NCBI RefSeq assembly: GCF_007567505.1
Contig: NZ_CP041783.1
Span: forward strand, 4,526,001 to 4,590,000
From: Shewanella donghaensis
Lineage (GTDB): Bacteria > Pseudomonadota > Gammaproteobacteria > Enterobacterales > Shewanellaceae
Direction of reading: 5' to 3'
Length of the DNA: 64,000 nt
Position 1 is the stretch's first letter. The number at the start of each line of letters is the position of its first letter. A program made the translations under genes and the position numbers. Below, piece after piece: positions 54,014 to 63,262 of this stretch. The notes under the pieces were generated by a model, which had not been told where the DNA came from, ran no database searches, and saw only the letters and a list, made by a program, of their open reading frames with translations.

Positions 54014-56494
54014 CTAATTTTCAGGAAACAATACTATTACTTTATAGGTTTTAGGCACTTTATAGGTTGTAGACACTTGCTCAATATTCGTCTCTTGATA
54101 CGTTTTATTTGGACTAATAGACATAATATGCTCACCAGCATTGTTTGCTTCTAATACTTCCCCATCAATTAAAACGTGCTGACAGTTCACATCTTTGCTT
54201 CTCTTGATTGAAATATCGAGCGTCGCGCCTCTGAACTGTCGGCTGACGTCTAGACTAGGCCATTGCTTAGGCAGTTGTGGTTGTATCTTTAAACCTTGTT
54301 TACAGCCTTTTAAACCGCAAAGTTGTTCAATAATAATGCGGTAGACCCAGGCCACTGTTCCCGTATTAAATAGCTGGCTCGATTTACCTGCTTCGTCAGG
54401 GTATTGGAAATATGCACCGCGATAATAATTAGGGATAAAGATGGGCAGTTGGCCACGAGTAAGTTCATTTTGAATATCCTCTGCAGCTATCATGGTTTGT
54501 AAAAGCTCGAATGCTTGCTCAGTTTCGCCCCGTTCAAATAAGGCATAAATATAAAATGCACCAGCATGATTATATACCGAGCCATTTTCCCCTGTACCGG
54601 GAAACTTTTGGGTAAGTCTGCCAACGTCTTCATGCATATGAGTATAAGCGGGTGCTAACATCATCATTCCATACGGGGTCTGCAGTTGTTGCTTAATTTG
54701 GGGTTGCATCAGCGACCATTTTTCATTATCAGTCGCCCCTGAAAGCATGGCAAAACTTTGTGGGTTGAGATAAATACGACCTTCAATATCAGAACTTACA
54801 CCAAAACAATTACCTGCATCAGTAATGCCCCGAGCAAACCATTCTCCATCCCAACAATGCTCGATGACAGCATCGTTCAACTCAGCTGCAAGTTTGATGA
54901 ATTTAACGGCGTTATTTGATGTACTAGAGGCTGCATGACAATCATTAGCCATTTGTTGACAAATTCCTGCCCACAACTTCATGGTGTAAGCACTTGCTAA
55001 CGTCAGCCAACTTGATACGCCAATACCTTTATAACCCACCATATTCATCGGATCGCACCAATCGCCTTGGTTGATAAAGTTTAGACCTCGGTGATCACGT
55101 TGAGAATATAGAAACTCAAGCGCTAAATTGATGTGTTCCATAACAGAGAGTTTATCTTCACTATCTGAAAATCCGATAGATTGATTTAAAAACTCAAAGT
55201 CAGCAGTTTCATTTAAGTAAGCCTCAATACAAATCACTAACCAAACACAATGATCTGTGTGGGGAATTTGGTTAATATATTTAAGTTCAGACTCTGGGTG
55301 CAATAAAATACCATCAGGCATTTCCCCATTATGATGCTGTTGTGCTAACGCTGTTTCGAAAGCTATTTTTGCCTTGTTAGGGTTGATATAAATCATCCCC
55401 ATGGCATCTTGCAGATAGTTTCTTGTCTGCGGATCAGTACTTAATCGATTAACATCCCCATGATAAAACACCTGTCTTGGTAGCCAATGATTGATGAAGT
55501 TATCAAGTTTAGGGTTTGAAGATGACAGGCTTAAACAGCCATTTTCTCGATTAAGGTAATGTTTGTAATCATTTTGAACTTCAGTAAATTGCAGAGAGTG
55601 GGCTAAATAACGATTTTTTAATTCATTGGCTTCTTGCGTATCTTTTACTGGTGCAAAAACAAACTTAAATTCTGCAGCTTGGTTAGCGTTATGGGTCACT
55701 TCGCCATTGGGTTCAAGTTGACGGTTAAACTGCATAATTGCAGCAGGTGTTTGATAATGTGCAGGCTTATTTTCTAAGCGGTTATTACTGATCCCCGTGG
55801 GATTGTGTAACCCGCCTTCGCCTTCAAAAACACTTTGCCTTGTTTCATAGCTATCTGGCGCAACGTCACTTAAAAATACCGTAGTATCTTTAAAGTCTTG
55901 TTGAACAAAATACTGATCAACTTTTTGGTATGGGGTGATTGAATGGCACAAGATGGCATTAAGTGTACTTTCAAACTTTGCCGATTGATTCATCCAAGAC
56001 ATATAGCCCACAGGAAAGTAGCTATAGACGCTAATGTCTCGCTTCGTTTGAAGTAGGTTCTCAACTGACAGTTGCCAAAGTTCAGCGGTGTCTTCTGTCG
56101 CCAAGGTTAAGCTTAACTTACAACGTAAGTTGAGGTGTTCAACTTCCCAACTGACTTGATGTTGGCTAGCGATGAACTCAAAAGTTGAGGGCACTTGTTT
56201 AACTGGTTCATAGGGCAGTGAGAAAAGCTCATCTGTGAGGTTATCCTTTATATAAAAGAACCGTCCTGGATGATGGCTAAAATAGGCATGTTCAGGCTGC
56301 ATAAAGGTTTTGGCTTCTAACGCTGGGCCATGGGCATATTTTGCCGGCTCGGGCTGCATAAATTGCGCTGTTGCAAAACCACGACAATTCATTTGAATCA
56401 TCATGTTTTTATTCCATAAAAAACCACATGCTTTTGGCATATTCGTTGGAGTATGCAAGCTAACGTTGCCATTTTTATGATTGTAAGTAATCAC
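54014..56494 (-). CDS. GH94 family glycoside phosphorylase
   Basis: 826 residues with a GTG start (AGGA upstream), no signal peptide, hence cytoplasmic. It has an N-terminal beta-sandwich, a linker and a helical (alpha/alpha)6 barrel. The general-acid Asp is D481 in QGDWCDPMNMVGYKG. Phosphate-site segments GTGENGSVYNHAGAFYIYAL and SSQLFNTGTVAWVYR are present. The family cleaves beta-linked disaccharides with phosphate to give alpha-glucose 1-phosphate. GDWCD instead of GDWND, plus the RGQLPIFIPNYYRGAYF...GKSS stretch, reminds me of cellobionic acid phosphorylases; this specificity is a guess. It begins 16 bases after the transporter gene. Confidence 0.88.
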   Translation of the reverse strand: MITYNHKNGNVSLHTPTNMPKACGFLWNKNMMIQMNCRGFATAQFMQPEPAKYAHGPALEAKTFMQPEHAYFSHHPGRFFYIKDNLTDELFSLPYEPVKQVPSTFEFIASQHQVSWEVEHLNLRCKLSLTLATEDTAELWQLSVENLLQTKRDISVYSYFPVGYMSWMNQSAKFESTLNAILCHSITPYQKVDQYFVQQDFKDTTVFLSDVAPDSYETRQSVFEGEGGLHNPTGISNNRLENKPAHYQTPAAIMQFNRQLEPNGEVTHNANQAAEFKFVFAPVKDTQEANELKNRYLAHSLQFTEVQNDYKHYLNRENGCLSLSSSNPKLDNFINHWLPRQVFYHGDVNRLSTDPQTRNYLQDAMGMIYINPNKAKIAFETALAQQHHNGEMPDGILLHPESELKYINQIPHTDHCVWLVICIEAYLNETADFEFLNQSIGFSDSEDKLSVMEHINLALEFLYSQRDHRGLNFINQGDWCDPMNMVGYKGIGVSSWLTLASAYTMKLWAGICQQMANDCHAASSTSNNAVKFIKLAAELNDAVIEHCWDGEWFARGITDAGNCFGVSSDIEGRIYLNPQSFAMLSGATDNEKWSLMQPQIKQQLQTPYGMMMLAPAYTHMHEDVGRLTQKFPGTGENGSVYNHAGAFYIYALFERGETEQAFELLQTMIAAEDIQNELTRGQLPIFIPNYYRGAYFQYPDEAGKSSQLFNTGTVAWVYRIIIEQLCGLKGCKQGLKIQPQLPKQWPSLDVSRQFRGATLDISIKRSKDVNCQHVLIDGEVLEANNAGEHIMSISPNKTYQETNIEQVSTTYKVPKTYKVIVLFPEN

Positions 56495-56510
56495 TATTTT
56501 AATTCCTGAA

Positions 56511-57908
56511 TTACTGGTTTTCTGACTGAGATTTATAAAGAGATTGGTTTATCTCACGCATCTTTTGCTCATCTAAGCTGTAATGCTTAACAACCCAGAC
56601 AGCTAATATTGCAAACACCGCAGGGATGACGGTATTAAGTAATAGAATTCCCATTAATGAGTCTGGTGACTGTTGCTGATTTGCCACATAACCCATCGAT
56701 GAAAGTATCCAACCGATCATCGCGCCAGCAAAAGCGCCGCCTAATTTCTGTGAAAATGCCGCTGCAGAGAAAATCATTGCGGTTGCTCTTCGACCATTTT
56801 TGTACTGTGAATAATCCGCAGTATCGGCATACATCGAAAATACTAAGGGGGATTTAGGGCCTAAACAAAACCCAATTAATGCCTGCATGACAAACATCAA
56901 TGTGAGGTTATTTGCTGGTATAAAATAAAAACCAGCAGAAAGCATGGCAACAAGGGTCATTAAGGTGATAAGTAAAGTGCGTTTATCAAAATATCGACTG
57001 AGTAGTGGGGTAGATGCTGCTCCTATTGCAAGTGAGATCATATATACCGCAGTAAACGTACCGATGAGATCTTCGCGGTTTACGTAGTATTTAAAGTAAA
57101 ATGTTCCCGTACTAGCTCGAAGCGTAATCGTGAACATGATGATTAATGCTAAAGAGAACAGAATTAACCAAGGTTTGTTGTTGGTTAAATCGATGATGTC
57201 TTGTTTGATTGATGTTTTTTGATTCGCTGGTGGCGCTATTCGTTCTTTAGTGGCAAAAAAAGTAAGGCAAAACAGCACTGCAGAAATAAGTCCATAACAG
57301 GCCATGGTGAGTTGCCAACCTAATGCTTCATTGCCTGCGCCAAGGTATGTGACTAATTCAGGCGTCATATAAGCAACTAAAGTGCCGCCAGAAAAAGCAC
57401 CAATAAACCTGAAACTGGTTAAGGTGGTTCTTTCTTGGCTATCACTGGTAACAACACCGAGTAATGCACCATAAGGGACATTAATAAAGGTGTAAGCCAG
57501 CATCATGAAAATATAGGTACCGTAAGCCCAAATCAATTTACCATCATCGCCTAAATCTGGCACCGTGAAGGTGAGTACACCTGCTGCTGCAATGGGAATA
57601 ATGCCTAAGATGAGATAGGGGCGAAATTTACCAAAACGAGTTTTAGTTCTATCTGCGAGAGCGCCCATTAACGGATCGGATACAGCATCAATAATTCGAG
57701 TTACTAGCATCATGGTGCCGACAGCAGCAGCAGAGATACCAAATACATCGGTATAGAATATAAATAAGAATACATCGAATACACGCCAGTAGAAGTTAGA
57801 TGCCACATCCCCAAGGGCATAACCGACTTTTTCTTTTAACGTGAGTTTCTGTGCGGTTGTTGCTGCTGTTACTTGAGTTGTAAGTTGCGCTGATTTTTCC
57901 TTAATCAT
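56511..57908 (-). CDS. GPH-type (MFS) sugar:cation symporter
   Basis: 465 residues, twelve predicted membrane helices. The N-terminal GYALGDVASNFYWRVFDVFLFIFYTDVFG and the DAVSDPLMGALADRTKTRFGKFRPYLI segment are the glycoside-pentoside-hexuronide signature, also seen in MelB. It likely imports the disaccharide cleaved by the GH94 enzyme, coupled to Na+ or H+. First gene of the operon, with a LacI-type operator about 240 bases upstream. Confidence 0.93.
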   Translation of the reverse strand: MIKEKSAQLTTQVTAATTAQKLTLKEKVGYALGDVASNFYWRVFDVFLFIFYTDVFGISAAAVGTMMLVTRIIDAVSDPLMGALADRTKTRFGKFRPYLILGIIPIAAAGVLTFTVPDLGDDGKLIWAYGTYIFMMLAYTFINVPYGALLGVVTSDSQERTTLTSFRFIGAFSGGTLVAYMTPELVTYLGAGNEALGWQLTMACYGLISAVLFCLTFFATKERIAPPANQKTSIKQDIIDLTNNKPWLILFSLALIIMFTITLRASTGTFYFKYYVNREDLIGTFTAVYMISLAIGAASTPLLSRYFDKRTLLITLMTLVAMLSAGFYFIPANNLTLMFVMQALIGFCLGPKSPLVFSMYADTADYSQYKNGRRATAMIFSAAAFSQKLGGAFAGAMIGWILSSMGYVANQQQSPDSLMGILLLNTVIPAVFAILAVWVVKHYSLDEQKMREINQSLYKSQSENQ

Positions 57909-58449
57909 TATCTCTACCTTGATTGCTGTAATTTAATTTTTGGTATTTTTACAACTTAACTATCTGCTTACTTCTCTATGCGCTCATTATCTATGTGCTT
58001 ATTACCGATGAGCTTATAAACGTTTCTAATTATCGAATGTGGTGCTTTGATGATGAAGCTAATGTCACCATTAATTCTATTCGTGCTTACAAAGACTATT
58101 TATATAAGCTCCACAAATAGCTCTTATGTAAGCACTCATTCCAATAGCCATGTAAGCGCTTACATTGTTACTTGAATGTAAACGATTAGTCGTTTTTTGA
58201 CCAGTGTTAATTTAGGTGTTTTTTCTAAAGTATCGATTTATTTGGATATTATTTTGAGGAGAGGCGTTGATAGAAGAGAGTGGTAACCATTGAAAAACAA
58301 TTGCTAAACCAATTAGCTTATGGATATAACACCTTAGCCCAAATCTACATGAAAGGGCTAAGGTGGCTTACAGCATTTATATAAGTGCTTTTTATCAGTG
58401 CTTGTATAAAAACTTGTATCAGTTCTTGTATCAGTACTTTTAATACGCG
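57909..58449. other. Regulatory region between the sugar operon and assT
   Basis: No ORF. It holds the perfect operator at 58150-58165 and two imperfect copies around 58126-58139 (ATGTAAGCACTCAT) and 58176-58189 (ATGTAAACGATTAG). Near 58375-58440 are short repeats of CTTGTATCAGT/AGTGCTT just beyond the assT stop. Confidence 0.6.
58150..58165. promoter_or_regulatory. LacI-family operator upstream of the sugar operon
   Basis: ATGTAAGCGCTTACAT, a perfect 16-bp palindrome with the central CG typical of LacI/GalR-type operators. It is flanked on each side at about 25 bases by weaker copies. No LacI-type gene is in the window. Confidence 0.75.
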
Positions 58450-60252
58450 CTATTTGAGCATTTCGTTCAAGCGTATTACTTGGGCGCGGTAACCTGTAGC
58501 AAACATATCATGGCTGTTAATATTGATCCTTACAGCGGGTTTTGTTTCACCATAGCGGTGTTCTACTAAAATAGATTTAACCTTCCCAGTGGTATCATCC
58601 ATTTTTAAATTACCGTAACCACCACCTAAACCGAAAAGACCAGCAGAGGCAAAATAACTCATCACACTGTCTTTATCTTGCTGATATTTAACAATAGATG
58701 TGACTGGTGAGTAGCCTTCATAACCTAACTCCTCTTTGCCGTATTGCCATACTTGTTTCACCGTTTTGTTGGCTTCATCTATTTTGTATTCAACAGCGCG
58801 AGAATACTTTTCATTAGCAAACATTGGCTGACCAAGGTGTCTACCATCACCATTATCAAATACGGTAAGTGTACCTTTTTCTGGCACGAGATAAGCAGTA
58901 TGTGAAGTGTAAGAAAAGTCAAAATCACTGTTCCAACAGCGGCCTTTTTCATTACAATTTAAGTTGTTGCCTGCGTTGTCCACTGGGGTTAAGAGTTTGT
59001 CTTGAAACTTTTCACTCCAACCTTTAGCTGGGCCTAAAATCCATTTAACTTGTTTATCACGACCAATTTTAATAACAGCGGATTGATGACGAGAACTAAT
59101 AATGATGCTGTCATCTTTTGGGTCGTAGTCGATTGAATTGACATGAATCCAATTACGTCCTGTTTCAACGCCATGGATATCACCGTATGGTGCATTTTGT
59201 AAATCTTCTAACGTGGTCTGATGACCCGCTTGATCTACATTAATATTGAGGCAAACTGCGCCAGCATCAAGTGACAGTAAAGCGGCATCACGCAAAGGAT
59301 CTAGTATATTATTAAGATCCCAGTAATCGACTAGCTTACCAGTATCATCGACTTCAATGATTTGGTCTCTAATGGTATTCACTAGTTTTCCATCTGCTCG
59401 TCGATAGTCTTTTGCCGCGGCGCGGATAAATACATTGCCATTAGCGCCTTCAATACCTTCATGGGAAGCATCGATGAAATTACCTGGCAGGCTATGTTCA
59501 GAAATCATTCTTCCCATGAGTGACATTTTTTTCCAACCTTGGCCTTGTACCCACACCATATTGCCGTCTTTGGTGACGTTCATGCCCATGGCATAGCCTG
59601 CGTTATCAAAGCTTTTTGAATCATGGGTGGTATAAGGGTTGAGATACCAACGTATGTCTCCCGCCGTATCTATGATGAAAAACCCCGGTTTACCGTCCCA
59701 TGAAAATGCCCCTGGAGCCTCTATATTGTTGTGGGCTAATTGGCCTGTTTTTCCATCTGGATTAGTCCAGTTAACAAAATATAATCGGTCTTTGAAATCA
59801 GCATCCACATGTTCAACTTCTACAATAGGCGCTTTAGCCCACTGACTTTCTGAAAAGCCCATATCAATGTCTGGGGTTAACATTTTATAGTCGTGGCTTT
59901 GCTGTTTACCGTCTTCAGTCCATTTTACGGTAAAGGTATTCATGAACGCTGGGTAAAGCCCAAAGATAGGCACGCCACCTTCATTCATCACTCTCATATC
60001 ATCGACTTGATAATTGATGCTGACACCGTTTTCATCATTTGCGTGAACGGTCACATCTACATTAGAAATGGTATGTCCATTTAAGGTTACTAGCGCAGTA
60101 AGTGGCGCATTCTCATATGGGTTGTGAATGATATAACCTAAGGGCGCATCAGCGACGGGTTGAGGTTTCATCCCCATAGGATCTGCTGTAACCACAGTGC
60201 TCGAAAGCAATAATGAGATGGCGAAAGTTGAATAAATAAGTGGCTTAAGCAT
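58450..60252 (-). CDS. Aryl-sulfate sulfotransferase (AssT-like)
   Basis: 600 residues from the ATG at 60252; a TTG at 60264 would add four. The signal peptide of about 23 residues directs it to the periplasm. The beta-propeller AssT fold is marked by four expected active-site residues: His in DASHEGIEG, His in RNWIHVNSIDYD, and Arg-His in SSRHQSAVIKIGRD, the last His (H389) being the one sulfated in the reaction. It transfers sulfate between phenolic compounds without PAPS. A CxxxxxC pair (CNEKGRC) may form a disulfide. The dsbL-dsbI pair often beside assT is absent. Confidence 0.92.
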   Translation of the reverse strand: MLKPLIYSTFAISLLLSSTVVTADPMGMKPQPVADAPLGYIIHNPYENAPLTALVTLNGHTISNVDVTVHANDENGVSINYQVDDMRVMNEGGVPIFGLYPAFMNTFTVKWTEDGKQQSHDYKMLTPDIDMGFSESQWAKAPIVEVEHVDADFKDRLYFVNWTNPDGKTGQLAHNNIEAPGAFSWDGKPGFFIIDTAGDIRWYLNPYTTHDSKSFDNAGYAMGMNVTKDGNMVWVQGQGWKKMSLMGRMISEHSLPGNFIDASHEGIEGANGNVFIRAAAKDYRRADGKLVNTIRDQIIEVDDTGKLVDYWDLNNILDPLRDAALLSLDAGAVCLNINVDQAGHQTTLEDLQNAPYGDIHGVETGRNWIHVNSIDYDPKDDSIIISSRHQSAVIKIGRDKQVKWILGPAKGWSEKFQDKLLTPVDNAGNNLNCNEKGRCWNSDFDFSYTSHTAYLVPEKGTLTVFDNGDGRHLGQPMFANEKYSRAVEYKIDEANKTVKQVWQYGKEELGYEGYSPVTSIVKYQQDKDSVMSYFASAGLFGLGGGYGNLKMDDTTGKVKSILVEHRYGETKPAVRININSHDMFATGYRAQVIRLNEMLK

Positions 60253-60578
60253 AATTACACTCAATGATAAAATATGCTTGAATTATACGAGTTGAAAAAA
60301 GATAAAAAAATAAGCTAACTAGCAGAAATATAGATATATTTTGTTTTTGATTTATAGCTCACGAATTACAGATTTAGCTGAAGTTAAGGGAACTTTATTG
60401 AGTCTTTATTCTTGTAATGAATTGGTCGGTAGTTAGGAAGCTCTTTAGTTAAGGGATTCTTGTATTAATCCTCTCAATTAGGTTTGAATTTGAGACACAA
60501 AAAAGCCCACTTTAGATAACCAACTCAGTTGAAGGAGTGATTTTTATGTGGGCTAATTTTAAATAACGCTAAAGGGGG
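60253..60578. other. Region between yggX and assT
   Basis: AT-rich assT upstream region without ORF. It contains the yggX terminator at 60499-60554 and nothing else recognised. Confidence 0.5.
60499..60554 (-). terminator. Terminator of mutY-yggX
   Basis: On the minus strand: AGCCCAC ... GTGGGCT (60548-60554 with 60504-60510), then a T-run. The 37-base loop contains a smaller CAAC/GTTG hairpin. Confidence 0.7.
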
Positions 60579-60857
60579 TTATTCGTCTTCAGCTGGCGGT
60601 ACGTAACCTTCAACGACAACATCTTTACCTTCAAATAAGAAGTTCACCATATTATCTTCAAGCAGTTTACGATCATCAACATTCATCATACTAAGCTTGT
60701 TTTCATTGATCAGCATAGTTTGCTTTTTCTGCCAAAGCGTCCAAGCTTCTTTGCTGACGGAATCAAAAATACGCTTACCAAGATCACCAGGATAAAGTTG
60801 AAAATCTAAACCTGGAGCTTCTTTATTCAAATATACGCAATTAACATTACGAGCCAT
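60579..60857 (-). CDS. yggX: YggX family Fe(II)-trafficking / oxidative damage protection protein
   Basis: 92 residues. YggX protects iron-sulfur proteins from oxidation and may carry Fe(II). The conserved start [30 protein letters not shown] and the [20 protein letters not shown] segment are clear. The single Cys (C7) is the conserved one. It begins 9 bases after mutY, the usual order, and shares its terminator. Confidence 0.96.
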   Translation of the reverse strand: MARNVNCVYLNKEAPGLDFQLYPGDLGKRIFDSVSKEAWTLWQKKQTMLINENKLSMMNVDDRKLLEDNMVNFLFEGKDVVVEGYVPPAEDE

Positions 60858-60866
60858 GATTATTCC

Positions 60867-61976
60867 TTAAAGGGATTCCTTGACGGGATCTGCTGCTAAA
60901 AGAGCGGCTAGGTTAGATAAAATCCGCTCTGTCGCTGCGGCTAATCCAACTTTCGCGGGATGATGTATGTTATACCAGAGTGTCTGATTTTGTTCCATTA
61001 CACTCGAGTCAATTTGAGCTAATTCTTGCTTATCAGCAAGATTAATCAATATTGGTTGAATATCTAAATGAAAGTGACTGAATGTGTGCCTAAAGCCTGC
61101 TAGCCATTCTGGCTTATCAATATTGGTTTCATCGCTGATACCTGCATCATTAATGTGTTCCTGTAGTGCATCTTCTGAATCAAATTGAGGAAAGCACCAT
61201 AAGCCACCCCATATACCTGCTGGTGGTCTTTTATTCAGAATGACTTCACCATTTCTATGTAGCACTAACATCCATGCTTCTTTAGCTGGAGTGGCTTTTT
61301 TAGGTTTTTTACCAGGAAAATCTTTTTGTCTGCCAGCAAGCTGCGCTTTACAGTCAATTGCCACAGGACATTGGGCGCAATTAGGTTTACTGCGTGTACA
61401 AACCCCAGAGCCAATATCCATCATTGCTTGGTTGAATTTAACCACATCTTGTTGCGGGGTTAACAGATCTGTTAATTGCCATAGCTGTTGTTCAACTGCT
61501 TTTTGTCCTGGCCAACCTTCAATCGCCCCATGACGTGCCAGTACACGTTTAACATTGCCATCTAAAATGGAATGATGCTGGCCTAAAGACAATGACAAAA
61601 TGGCCCCAGCAGTTGAGCGACCAATGCCAGGTAAAGCAATCACTTCATCTATTGATTCTGGAAAAAGCCCATCATGTTGTTCGCAAATAGTTTTGGCGGC
61701 TTTATGCAGATTTCGAGCGCGAGCGTAATAGCCTAAGCCTGTCCAATGGTGCAATACATCATCTTCGCTGGCGTTGGCAAGTGCTTCGATACTCGGAAAG
61801 CTGTGCATGAATTTTTCATAATAGGGAATAACGGTCGCAACCTGAGTTTGCTGCAACATTATCTCTGAAATCCACACTCTGTATGGGGTTTTGTTGATTT
61901 GCCAAGGTAAAGTCTTGCGACCATGTAAATCATACCAAGCGGTGATCCGCTCAGAAAAGGGGTTAACTTTTTTCAT
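60867..61976 (-). CDS. mutY: Adenine DNA glycosylase MutY
   Basis: 369 residues. It removes adenine mispaired with 8-oxoguanine. The helix-hairpin-helix ([19 protein letters not shown]) precedes the catalytic Asp region ([20 protein letters not shown]). The cysteine set [17 protein letters not shown] provides the four ligands of the 4Fe-4S cluster. The C-terminal NUDIX-like domain ([15 protein letters not shown]) recognises 8-oxoG. It is divergent from trmB. Confidence 0.97.
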   Translation of the reverse strand: MKKVNPFSERITAWYDLHGRKTLPWQINKTPYRVWISEIMLQQTQVATVIPYYEKFMHSFPSIEALANASEDDVLHHWTGLGYYARARNLHKAAKTICEQHDGLFPESIDEVIALPGIGRSTAGAILSLSLGQHHSILDGNVKRVLARHGAIEGWPGQKAVEQQLWQLTDLLTPQQDVVKFNQAMMDIGSGVCTRSKPNCAQCPVAIDCKAQLAGRQKDFPGKKPKKATPAKEAWMLVLHRNGEVILNKRPPAGIWGGLWCFPQFDSEDALQEHINDAGISDETNIDKPEWLAGFRHTFSHFHLDIQPILINLADKQELAQIDSSVMEQNQTLWYNIHHPAKVGLAAATERILSNLAALLAADPVKESL

Positions 61977-62139
61977 CAGCGCAGTGTATATGGAGAATAT
62001 TCGTTAAACAAGAGAGCTTGTTAACTGATAATTAGTTTAGTCATTCTGATTTTAAGATATACTTACCGACTATTATTGGAACAAAGATTAAGCTTTGAAT
62101 GGTTTGTATTTAAATCACTATTCAAATGATGAGGCAGAA

Positions 62140-62856
62140 ATGAGCGACGTTACCACCGCTGAATTTAACGAAGATGGCAAATATATTCGTAAAATCAGAA
62201 GTTTTGTATTAAGAGAAGGCCGTTTAACCAAAGGCCAAGCTAACGCAATTGAAGCACATTGGCCTGCAATGGGTTTAGATTACACACCGGAAGCAATTAA
62301 TTTAGCAGAAGTGTTTAAGCGTGAAGCTGATACCGTATTAGAGATTGGTTTTGGTATGGGCGCGTCATTAGTTGAAATGGCTAAAGCTGCTCCAGAACTC
62401 AATTACATCGGTATTGAAGTACATAAACCGGGTGTTGGCGCATGTTTAGTAGATGCTGGCGAAGCTGAAATTACCAATTTACGTGTATATCACCATGATG
62501 CTATGGAAGTACTAGAGAACAGTATCGCTGATGGATCTCTTTCAAGAGTTCAATTATTCTTTCCAGATCCATGGCATAAAACTCGTCACCATAAGCGTCG
62601 TATCGTTCAAGCTGCATTTGCGCAATTGATCCATCGTAAGCTAAAGATTGGTGGTGTTTTCCATATGGCAACGGATTGGGAAAATTACAGTGAACATATG
62701 CTAGAAGTCATGTCTGCTGCAGAAGGTTATAAAAATCAATCAACAACCAATACTGTTGTTGAACGACCAGAACATCGCCCTTTAACTAAGTTTGAAGCAC
62801 GCGGCCATCGTTTAGGTCATGGTGTTTGGGATTTAATGTTTGAGCGTACTGAATAA
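62140..62856 (+). CDS. trmB: tRNA (guanine-N7)-methyltransferase TrmB
   Basis: 238 residues from the ATG at 62140, preceded by GAGG; an in-frame ATG at 62095 would add 15 and lacks a ribosome-binding site. SAM-dependent methylation of G46 in tRNA. The SAM motif is [15 protein letters not shown], followed by YIGIEVH and the catalytic [18 protein letters not shown]-terminal [17 protein letters not shown] is the family ending. Divergent from mutY; yggL follows 71 bases later. Confidence 0.97.
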   Translation: MSDVTTAEFNEDGKYIRKIRSFVLREGRLTKGQANAIEAHWPAMGLDYTPEAINLAEVFKREADTVLEIGFGMGASLVEMAKAAPELNYIGIEVHKPGVGACLVDAGEAEITNLRVYHHDAMEVLENSIADGSLSRVQLFFPDPWHKTRHHKRRIVQAAFAQLIHRKLKIGGVFHMATDWENYSEHMLEVMSAAEGYKNQSTTNTVVERPEHRPLTKFEARGHRLGHGVWDLMFERTE

Positions 62857-62927
62857 TTTTCACTAAAAATGATTTACTAAAAATATTTGTTAATAATAAA
62901 TGCTTTTCAACTAACTAGGAAATAACC

Positions 62928-63254
62928 ATGGCTAAGACTCGTACTCGCCGTTTACGTAAAAAACTACGCGTTGATGAATTCCAAGAATTTGGTTTTGATA
63001 TCAACTGGACTTTTGAAGAGTCAATTTCTGAAGCTGATATCGATATCGCTATTGATGAATTTATTGCACAAGTGATTGAACCTCGTAACCTTGGTTTTCA
63101 TGGCGGCGGTCATAAAATGTGGGAAGGTATCATTGCAACTCAAGATATCGGCAAATGTACCGAAGAAGACGTTGCAGCAGTTAAAGCTTTCTGGGAAGCC
63201 AAGAAAGTACCTCAACTAGAAATCAGTGGTTTATATGACATCTGGTGGGGCTAA
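62928..63254 (+). CDS. yggL: YggL family 50S ribosome-binding protein
   Basis: 108 residues of the DUF469/YggL family: basic N-terminus KTRTRRLRKKLRVDEFQEFG, then an acidic middle and the C-terminal QLEISGLYDIWWG. The family is reported to bind the large ribosomal subunit. AGGAAATAACC precedes the ATG. It is flanked by trmB and glsB on the same strand, the conserved order. Confidence 0.94.
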   Translation: MAKTRTRRLRKKLRVDEFQEFGFDINWTFEESISEADIDIAIDEFIAQVIEPRNLGFHGGGHKMWEGIIATQDIGKCTEEDVAAVKAFWEAKKVPQLEISGLYDIWWG

Positions 63255-63262
63255 TTTAGCCA

